Part shown: piece by piece, positions 39,985-45,101 of the stretch
Position numbering within the stretch: the first letter of the stretch is position 1
Layout of the letters: every line of letters begins with the position of its first letter
Source of the DNA: Gammaproteobacteria bacterium
GTDB lineage: Bacteria > Pseudomonadota > Gammaproteobacteria > Chromatiales > Chromatiaceae
Length of the DNA stretch: 45,101 nucleotides
Direction of reading: 5' to 3'
Assembly (NCBI GenBank): GCA_020445415.1
Contig: JAGRGP010000114.1
Span: forward strand, 311-45,411
Position numbers and translations under genes: made by a program
Notes under the pieces: model-generated
What the model was told of the DNA's origin: nothing
Seen by the model: the letters and a program-made list of their open reading frames with translations, nothing else
Databases searched by the model: none

Positions 39985-40665
39985 TTAGTCCCTTCTGCAT
40001 AGTTGTAGCAAGTTGTCGACGTTCATCAATGCCTTTGGGTGGCTTGCACCACCAACCAATATGCAATCGATCCCTGCGCTTCTTGCGCCTCCAAGATCTC
40101 TCCGCGGTGAATCGCCAACTACAACAGCTTGTGAGCCGGAAACCCCAAGTTGACTGAGTATCCACTCAAACGGCTTCGGCGACGGCTTTACTATGCCATG
40201 ATCGGATGAAAACGAGATGGCCGAAAATAGACCGGTGATACCCGCCCTCTCGAACTCTTTCAACCACGCTTGTTTTGGAGACCAGATGTCGATAACCGCT
40301 GCCAGTGTATAGCGTTTCCGTAATTGGTGGAGTATAGCCGCGTATTCATTGGGTATATAACCGAGTTCGTGGAAAGTGAAAGTTTCAATAATTTTTTCAA
40401 TTTCACCTTCATCCAAGAGATCTCCAGCCACTGCGAGGATTGCACTCTTTAGGGAAGGGAAGCAGCACCGATAGTTTTCGTCCGTGTATCGGACTTCCAG
40501 ATATTCATACGCGGCTCGCACAATACGATTAATTTCACTGCGTGAAATATTTCCACCTAATCTGCGATAATAGACCGAATAATCTTCTGACTCTCCGAAT
40601 CTGTCTTCTCCGAACATGAACGTACCGTTCATATCAAGGAGAATCGCCTCTCTTCCTGAAAGCAT
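39985..40665 (-). CDS. HAD-superfamily hydrolase
   Basis: The 226-residue protein has motif I as ILLDMNGTFMF (Asp nucleophile, but Asn in place of the second Asp), an alpha-helical cap, motif III VKPSPKPFEWIL (Lys) and motif IV VVVGDSPRRDLGGARSAGID. The fold is a C1-cap HAD like phosphoglycolate phosphatase. D-x-N at motif I removes the usual general acid, so either a non-phosphatase chemistry or a slower phosphatase is possible. It is the single gene of its cassette. Confidence 0.85.
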   Translation of the reverse strand: MLSGREAILLDMNGTFMFGEDRFGESEDYSVYYRRLGGNISRSEINRIVRAAYEYLEVRYTDENYRCCFPSLKSAILAVAGDLLDEGEIEKIIETFTFHELGYIPNEYAAILHQLRKRYTLAAVIDIWSPKQAWLKEFERAGITGLFSAISFSSDHGIVKPSPKPFEWILSQLGVSGSQAVVVGDSPRRDLGGARSAGIDCILVGGASHPKALMNVDNLLQLCRRD

Positions 40666-40687
40666 GCTACGACTCGACTCTATCGAC

Positions 40688-40807
40688 AGCTAACGCCACC
40701 ATAACCGGCCCTGCAAAGCGGAGTGATTTTTGTGGCAATATACGAGCTTGCGAGCGCCAGAAAAACCGCGCCAATTTGCAGGGTCCGTGTTGATGGAATT
40801 GTTAGGC
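40688..40807 (-). repeat. attC site of SRPBCC cassette, 120-bp class
   Basis: Cores AGCTAAC and GTTAGGC. CCATAACCGGCCCTGCAAA and TTTGCAGGGTCCGTGTTGATGG pair over a long stem. Confidence 0.85.
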
Positions 40808-40828
40808 AATTCGATTCTTTCAATACAG

Positions 40829-41293
40829 CTATTCAGTATTGCTCGTAACATTGTCGCCGGGAAAGATAGGAATATCGTACGGCGAAGGTCGTCCTTTGCC
40901 CTTTTCAACTAAATCACGAAGGCTAAGCAAATACACAGGCCACTTTGTATTGAAATAGAGAAAATCGTCTTCCGAAGCAATTGGACTGCTGTGCGTTAGC
41001 GTAAGGAAGGTTTGATTATCGTCTTCCATTAACTCGAAATGAAGTTTCGAATTTCGCCACGAACCAGGACCGTCTGGGCAAACGATGGTAATTGATGAAG
41101 TTGGATGCACTGATTCTACGATAAACTTCAAAGTGACAACGCCACCGAACCCTAATTGTAGCTTTTCTCCCTTCGCGCACATTCCAGAAGCCGTAGTCGA
41201 CCACCACCCAGAAAGGCCTTCTGCCTCAGTTAACGCCCAAAATAATTTTTCAGGTTTTCCGAGAATTCCAATTCGATGTCGAATCTTTGTCAA
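40829..41293 (-). CDS. SRPBCC/AHSA1-type ligand-binding protein
   Basis: The 154-residue protein starts at a TTG with AGGGA upstream. It has the START-like helix-grip pattern of the AHSA1 group: IGILGKPEKLFWALTEAEGL, SGWWSTTASG, KLHFELMEDDNQTFLTLTH and WPVYLLSLRDLVEKGKGRPS. Such proteins bind hydrophobic ligands or act as Hsp90 co-chaperone-like factors; this one is a stand-alone domain. The ligand is unknown. Confidence 0.85.
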   Translation of the reverse strand: MTKIRHRIGILGKPEKLFWALTEAEGLSGWWSTTASGMCAKGEKLQLGFGGVVTLKFIVESVHPTSSITIVCPDGPGSWRNSKLHFELMEDDNQTFLTLTHSSPIASEDDFLYFNTKWPVYLLSLRDLVEKGKGRPSPYDIPIFPGDNVTSNTE

Positions 41294-41331
41294 TTTTGCG
41301 CATCCCTAATGTTCTTGTGACGCCACTAATT

Positions 41332-41446
41332 GCCTAACGTTCAACATCAGCCGAACTTAACGCAGCGCGGCGTTTGCGCAATAATGGCGAAGCCATGCGC
41401 AAAAAGCCACGCAGTGTTCGGCGTCCGCTGGAATGACTGGTTAGCC
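41332..41446 (-). repeat. attC site of EthD cassette
   Basis: Cores GCCTAAC and GTTAGCC. ACATCAGCCGAAC and GTTCGGCGTCCGCTGG pair, with inner TGCGCAATAATGGCGAAGCC and CATGCGCA. Confidence 0.85.
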
Positions 41447-41448
41447 AC

Positions 41449-41811
41449 TTAGAACTCGTGTTCTTCGACGATAAAGGCGCATGACCTTGAGTGATCGATA
41501 AAATTGCTCTCATCTTCCTGCAAGGCCGCTCCCAGCTTCTGGCCTTCAGGTGAACTCATGCCCTCAATCAGTGCCTGCTCCGACTCAAACCAAACCTCAG
41601 CAACGCCATCATATTCCGGCTGCATACCTCGGGAGTTCTGCAGACCTTCGTTCAATGAGCTACTCAACGTATGCGACTGAACATACTTTTGCGCACCCAT
41701 TGTATTTGCGTTACTCATGAAAAATGGACCATGACTGTTCTTCCAGTATTCTTGAAATTGCCTCCGAGACATACCTGGCTTTCTTGTGATGCACATTACG
41801 AACTTGATCAT
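41449..41811 (-). CDS. EthD-domain protein
   Basis: The 120-residue protein starts at the ATG at 41811 (AAGAGAG upstream). It shows the EthD dimeric alpha-beta barrel signature: IKFVMCITRKPGMSRRQFQE, YWKNSHGPFFM and YDGVAEVWFESEQALIEGMS. EthD-like proteins are usually small enzymes of aromatic or ether degradation. It is a stand-alone cassette gene and no pathway partners are near. Confidence 0.88.
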   Translation of the reverse strand: MIKFVMCITRKPGMSRRQFQEYWKNSHGPFFMSNANTMGAQKYVQSHTLSSSLNEGLQNSRGMQPEYDGVAEVWFESEQALIEGMSSPEGQKLGAALQEDESNFIDHSRSCAFIVEEHEF

Positions 41812-41846
41812 GATTTCTCTCTTCAAAGACTGGAATTTCTTGTTGT

Positions 41847-41932
41847 GGTTAACACCCCGCTAAACGGCGAGCTTTAGTGAGTCTGGTGGAGTCCATGCTT
41901 TTTTTGGCCGGAACGAATTTGAGCGGTTTATT
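41847..41932 (-). repeat. attC site of PaiB cassette
   Basis: Cores GGTTAAC and GTTTATT (degenerate). The interior GAGTCTGGTGGAGTCC and GGCCGGAACG matches the 32329 site. The right core overlaps the paiB stop. Confidence 0.7.
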
Positions 41933-42515
41933 ATAACTCATTACGCTCCATAGCTTCTGCGAGCCTATTTGAGCCAACCGCTCTTAACCGTTTTATTACC
42001 TGTAACCTATCCTCAGGCGACCGATTTTGACTGAGTTTATACTTACACTGAATTTTATTGATTGTTACCTCGATACCAACTATAGCAGCCAGCATCGTTG
42101 GGTTATATTGAGGCTGCCATGCAGATTCAAAAGCAGATTCATATTTTTTAGTAAGAGCATTAACTATTTCTTGTAGCCTGCAGGAACTTCGAAATACCTT
42201 GCATTGCCCATAGATATGAACCGCCTGGTAGTTCCAGGTAGGTACACCTGGAGAGTTATACCAAGAAGGCGATATGTAATCGTGGGCGCCCTCTATAGTT
42301 ATAAGGACTTCCTGCCCATCTATCTCGGCGTGCTGAGGATTTTGTAAAGCTAGGTGTCCGAGTAATTTAGATTTATCGTTAGACAGCAAAAAAGGCAAAT
42401 GGGTGGCGAAGAATTTGTCGTTAACATTCGAAATAAGCTGACCAAAGGCATTTTTTTCAACGAAAGCAAATATTTCGTCTTTGTCTGTAATCTCAAAATG
42501 TTTAGGGATATACAC
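41931..42515 (-). CDS. paiB: PaiB-family FMN-binding protein
   Basis: The 194-residue protein starts at a GTG with AAGGAAA upstream. It matches PaiB over its length: MYIPKHFEITDKDEIFAFVE, FATHLPFLL, LLGHLALQNPQHAEIDGQE and DYISPSWYNSPGVPTWNYQA, the flavin-binding core. PaiB is an FMN-binding split-barrel protein first described as a negative regulator of sporulation and protease genes in Bacillus; later structures suggest a flavin-dependent enzyme. Here it has no paiA partner and is a single-gene cassette. Confidence 0.92.
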   Translation of the reverse strand: MYIPKHFEITDKDEIFAFVEKNAFGQLISNVNDKFFATHLPFLLSNDKSKLLGHLALQNPQHAEIDGQEVLITIEGAHDYISPSWYNSPGVPTWNYQAVHIYGQCKVFRSSCRLQEIVNALTKKYESAFESAWQPQYNPTMLAAIVGIEVTINKIQCKYKLSQNRSPEDRLQVIKRLRAVGSNRLAEAMERNEL

Positions 42516-42529
42516 AATCTTTCCTTGAA

Positions 42530-42674
42530 TTATAACGCCGTGTTAAAGGGCGGCCGGTGCGCAGCGTCGTTTGCGCAAAAAAATGGCGAAGCCATGCGCA
42601 ATAAGGCGCGGAGCAGCATCGCCGCGAAGCGTCCGAGAGAGCGATAACGAACGACATTCATCGCATTGTTAGCC
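42530..42674 (-). repeat. Composite attC, 145 bp
   Basis: Left core TTATAAC, right core GTTAGCC. The left part (GCCGGTGCGCAGCGTCGTTT, ATGGCGAAGCCATGCGCA) resembles the 41332 class; the right part (GCATCGCCGCGAAGCGTCCG, GCGATAACGAACGAC) resembles the 35552 class. It looks like two site types joined. Confidence 0.6.
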
Positions 42675-43011
42675 GTGAACAGTCTAAATAAGTTATGGTA
42701 GACACACACCACCCTATATACCCTTCTTTCTTCTTCTATTCATACTTCCCGGCTCCGGCGTTCATTCAGAACACCAACATGCACCATACTTTATTACAAC
42801 TCCAATCTTTATCTTTTCATCTACTTTTCCGATAACCACCCTTATGATACCTTCGCAAACTTTCAGCGCCTCAGCGCCGACTTCTTAAGCTGGATTTCCC
42901 CCGAAGTATTACAGAGCTCCTTCATCGAGTTCTAAACGATCTGTTTATGGACTATCAGCATCTACCTCTTGAGCCTGACTTCTTGGCTCAAAAGCGCGAA
43001 GCGCTATCAAC
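42675..43011. other. Cassette without an ordinary gene
   Basis: The 337 bases between two attC sites contain no ORF with an ATG start over 30 codons except a minus-strand frame described separately. Plus-strand frames are interrupted. Confidence 0.5.
42762..42884 (-). CDS. Possible small ORF lacking an ATG
   Basis: After a TAA the minus strand reads EVGAEALKVCEGIIRVVIGK, then VDEKIKIGVVIKYGACWCSE and a stop. The even amphipathic pattern and paired C-x-C look like real coding sequence. A start at CTG or GTG, or a frameshift from an upstream ATG (42929, MKELCNTSGEIQLKKS), is needed. It may be a decayed gene. No family is recognised. Confidence 0.35.
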   Translation of the reverse strand, partial: EVGAEALKVCEGIIRVVIGKVDEKIKIGVVIKYGACWCSE

Positions 43012-43130
43012 GGCTAACGACTTGCTCACCGGCACATGCTGCGGAGAGCGTTTTTGTGTGATAATGGCGCGTAGCGACAGACACAAAAATGAACGTAGCA
43101 GTATGTGTCCCAGTCCGCAACTGGTTAGCC
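43012..43130 (-). repeat. attC site, 119-bp class
   Basis: Cores GGCTAAC and GTTAGCC are perfect complements. TTGCTCACCGGCACATGCTG and GTATGTGTCCCAGTCCGCAA pair partly, with inner TTTTTGTGTG/CACACAAAAA-like arms. Confidence 0.85.
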
Positions 43131-43421
43131 ATGATTTCTCACCCCTTTCGACTTCCTGGCTAGCACGTTTGCAATTATTACGATAAACAAAAAAAGTATG
43201 TAAACAAGTATTACAACTATTTGAAAATAGAATGCCGTAATTCCTCCTTGATCACCGGAATATGCAGCGAAATACAAGGATACTAAGCTACCGATAATCG
43301 CGATTACTCCCCCAAAAATCCTATAGATCCAACACAGGGGTTGTACCAAATTAACAGACAAAGAAAACGTAAATAGATAGACTACAGTTGGGGTTACTAA
43401 GACTAACAATCCAATTATCAT
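43125..43421 (-). CDS. Small integral membrane protein, unknown
   Basis: From the ATG at 43421 the protein has 98 residues with three hydrophobic helices (MIIGLLVLVTPTVVYLFTF, IFGGVIAIIGSLVSLYFAAY, FQIVVILVYILFLFIVIIAN) and a basic tail (ARKSKGVRNHG) ending inside attC. No family is recognised. It is the sole gene of its cassette. Confidence 0.6.
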   Translation of the reverse strand: MIIGLLVLVTPTVVYLFTFSLSVNLVQPLCWIYRIFGGVIAIIGSLVSLYFAAYSGDQGGITAFYFQIVVILVYILFLFIVIIANVLARKSKGVRNHG

Positions 43422-43450
43422 TACATGCTCTTCTAGTGCGTAATAACCAA

Positions 43451-43513
43451 GGCTAACGCCTCGCATCAGCGGCGCCAGCTTTGCTGGCGTCCGACTGTAT
43501 GCGATTGTTAGCT
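43451..43513 (-). repeat. Short attC site of DUF1254 cassette
   Basis: Cores GGCTAAC and GTTAGCT flank only 63 bp. CGCCTCGCATCAGCGG pairs with CCGACTGTATGCGA, with an inner GCCAGC/GCTGGC hairpin. It is the most compact complete site here. Confidence 0.85.
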
Positions 43514-43514
43514 G

Positions 43515-45032
43515 CTAAGGCACAATTTCGGGGTCACTTGGTTTCCAGGACTTGTCGAAGAATGATTCAAGTGGACCGTAGAGACGAAAGATGGTGTTCC
43601 AGCTCTTACCGGGTATGGTCTGGATCCAGTTGTTCTCCATTCCTCTCGGAGGTTTGGGGCTAAAGTAAATATCGTATGAACCATCTGCATTCGCCTTTAC
43701 ATCCCCAAGATTGTCCACGCCGGGAAAGCGCTGGTCAGTCTGTAGCATAGAACGGGTCTGATTGTCGTAAATCGTGAAAGACCAGAAGTCCTTTGCGGGC
43801 ACGTCAGGTGGTAGGTGGATTTTGTAGGTATTGCTGCCGTCCAGTGATTTGCCATCCTTATCGAGATAGGCGATAAGGTATTGTGATCCCGCTCCGACCT
43901 TCTTGGTGGCCATGGCCGGAGTAATACCGGTGGCATAAAAATGCATGTAGACACGTCCGTCGTACAGGCGTTTGCCATCAAGGAGAAAGTCCCAGCGACC
44001 GAGGAAAAGCGGATTGGTCCATATACGATCGCCTGGGTAGACATACGCAATCTGCTCTTGAGGTCTTGCAGTGAGGGCTCGGGCGGTTACCGCCCCAATT
44101 TTTGCCACATCCTCGAGGATCGCTTTCTGCTTGGCTGTTGGCTTGAATGGTTGACCTTTCTCGATACCGATGGCTGCGAGCAGACCACGGATATCAGGAT
44201 CAAGGCCAAGCAAGGTCTCGTCTTGAATCTGAGCGTTAAGTTCCTCCCAATAACCAAAATCCATGCGGTGGATGGTGTTGTTAGGTTTCCCGGAGGCGTT
44301 AACGAACGTCATCTCAGGAGGATTGTCTTTCTTTGAAAGCGGGTAAATTTTAAAGTGTTTTTTTGTCGCCTCGATTGCCGGCTTCGGTGAACCGTCCTCC
44401 TGGAAGCCACGCCATATCACCCAATTGCCCAAGGTGGGGGTGCGTGCAACATGATATCCGTCCGGGATGTCACCCTCGTAGGCTTCCGGAACAATCAAGA
44501 ACTTCCCGCCCTTGCCTCGGTCAGGACCCGCATTCCCGAAATCAATCACGTACTGAAACCAGGCATCGTTGAGGAAACCCAGAACATTTGGGGGTGTCTC
44601 AATGACCATTGGCTCACTATCCACTTCGAGCCAGCTCGCCTGGTATACGGATACGGTGTTTGGCGTCAGCCAGAGTGCTTTTGAATCCATCAGATCGGCA
44701 AACTGGATAACGGTTGTATTCGGCGGGCCGAAGCTGCGCAATCCTTGCTCCAAGGCGTACATCGATGCAATTTGTATTGAGTCCAGGTAGGCGGCGAGCG
44801 CACGCTGGCGATAAAGATTCTCGTACACAAGAGCCGTCGTTTCGGCGTCAGGGACGCCGTCAAATCCCTTGAGCGTGCCAATTGATGTCTCGAGCTTGTC
44901 GGGCGTCTCGATGCCTTCTGGAATTTCAGTAGTCATCTTCATCTTAGGCGGATCAGCCGCCTTAAGGGCGAATAACGGCAAAGCAAACAAGGCACAGGTC
45001 ATTAGAATGACGAGCTTCGATTTATCGATCAT
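43515..45032 (-). CDS. Exported DUF1254/DUF1214-domain protein
   Basis: From the ATG at 45032 the protein has 505 residues. A signal peptide (KLVILMTCALFALPLFALKA) is followed by DUF1254 (ALVYENLYRQRALAAYLDSI, TPNTVSVYQASWLEVDSEP, GKFLIVPEAYEGDIPDGYHV) and, after about residue 330, DUF1214 (SNTYKIHLPPDVPAKDFWSF, TIYDNQTRSMLQTDQRFPGV). This two-domain architecture is widespread in proteobacteria and of unknown function. At about 1.5 kb it is by far the largest gene in the array part seen here. Confidence 0.92.
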   Translation of the reverse strand: MIDKSKLVILMTCALFALPLFALKAADPPKMKMTTEIPEGIETPDKLETSIGTLKGFDGVPDAETTALVYENLYRQRALAAYLDSIQIASMYALEQGLRSFGPPNTTVIQFADLMDSKALWLTPNTVSVYQASWLEVDSEPMVIETPPNVLGFLNDAWFQYVIDFGNAGPDRGKGGKFLIVPEAYEGDIPDGYHVARTPTLGNWVIWRGFQEDGSPKPAIEATKKHFKIYPLSKKDNPPEMTFVNASGKPNNTIHRMDFGYWEELNAQIQDETLLGLDPDIRGLLAAIGIEKGQPFKPTAKQKAILEDVAKIGAVTARALTARPQEQIAYVYPGDRIWTNPLFLGRWDFLLDGKRLYDGRVYMHFYATGITPAMATKKVGAGSQYLIAYLDKDGKSLDGSNTYKIHLPPDVPAKDFWSFTIYDNQTRSMLQTDQRFPGVDNLGDVKANADGSYDIYFSPKPPRGMENNWIQTIPGKSWNTIFRLYGPLESFFDKSWKPSDPEIVP

Positions 45033-45081
45033 TTGGATATTCTCTGACAATAAATTTTTGAAGTTTAATGTGTGTATTTGC

Positions 45082-45101
45082 AGCTAACGCCGCAATAAGC
45101 G
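45082..45101 (-). repeat. attC site cut by the window edge
   Basis: AGCTAAC followed by GCCGCAATAAGCG matches the left ends of other sites. The array therefore continues to the right. Confidence 0.75.

Noticed and set aside
42947..43186. 79-codon plus-strand ORF
   Set aside because: It runs through an attC site and into the next cassette gene on the other strand.
1..45101. Integron integrase, attI, CRISPR array, tRNA or rRNA
   Set aside because: Looked for and not found in this window; the repeats in the right half are attC sites, not CRISPR repeats, being spaced by whole genes.

Overview
The window looks like the chromosome of a gammaproteobacterium, plausibly a sulfur-oxidising or other chemolithotrophic type. 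The evidence is an NAD-linked Hox [NiFe]-hydrogenase operon, SixA, SelO, a SlyD-like FKBP and a sigma-54 two-component system. No rRNA, tRNA or CRISPR array was seen. The window has two parts that differ sharply in base composition and gene style.

Positions 1 to about 24.2 kb are GC-rich backbone. They hold the left-running hoxF-hoxU-hoxY operon (hoxY cut by the window edge), a lipoprotein, sixA, a GT4 glycosyltransferase, and a divergent pair made of a QEGLA-family HExxxH metallopeptidase and a large P-loop protein. These are followed by an FKBP isomerase, a histidine kinase/NtrC-type regulator pair, an SdiA-regulated-like protein, a short CDF metal transporter and a 918-residue gingipain-like (C25) peptidase. 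A 45-residue membrane peptide, a TIR-like membrane protein, selO, a 143-bp MITE-like element and another lipoprotein complete this half.

From about 24.47 kb to the right edge (45.1 kb, continuing beyond) the sequence is an integron gene-cassette array. About 26 small genes or gene pairs, nearly all on the minus strand, are separated by about 30 attC recombination sites or remnants. Each site has a RYYYAAC-like core on the left and a GTTRRRY-like core on the right, with imperfect inverted repeats between. The right core lies next to or overlaps the stop codon of the gene to its right. The integrase is not in the window; from the orientation it should lie to the right, and the 24.5-kb end is the old, distal end, where attC sites are most degenerate. 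Cassette cargo includes GNAT acetyltransferases, LysE-type exporters, two TIR-domain proteins, an exported SLOG-like protein, two toxin-antitoxin modules (one with a broken toxin), a ferritin-like protein behind a Fur-box promoter, SDR, HAD, SRPBCC, EthD, ABM, GFA, PaiB, DUF2199, DUF2269 and DUF1254 proteins, and several unknowns.

Signs of decay include an IS3 fragment that truncates an attC, an IS110 N-terminal remnant, a lost attC that fuses two cassettes, and a 145-bp composite attC. The most unusual signals are the Fur-controlled promoter inside a cassette with a coupled 35-residue ORF, the two TIR cassettes, a 40-codon ORF hidden in an otherwise gene-less cassette, and a possible isolated, oppositely oriented cassette at 19.4-19.7 kb.
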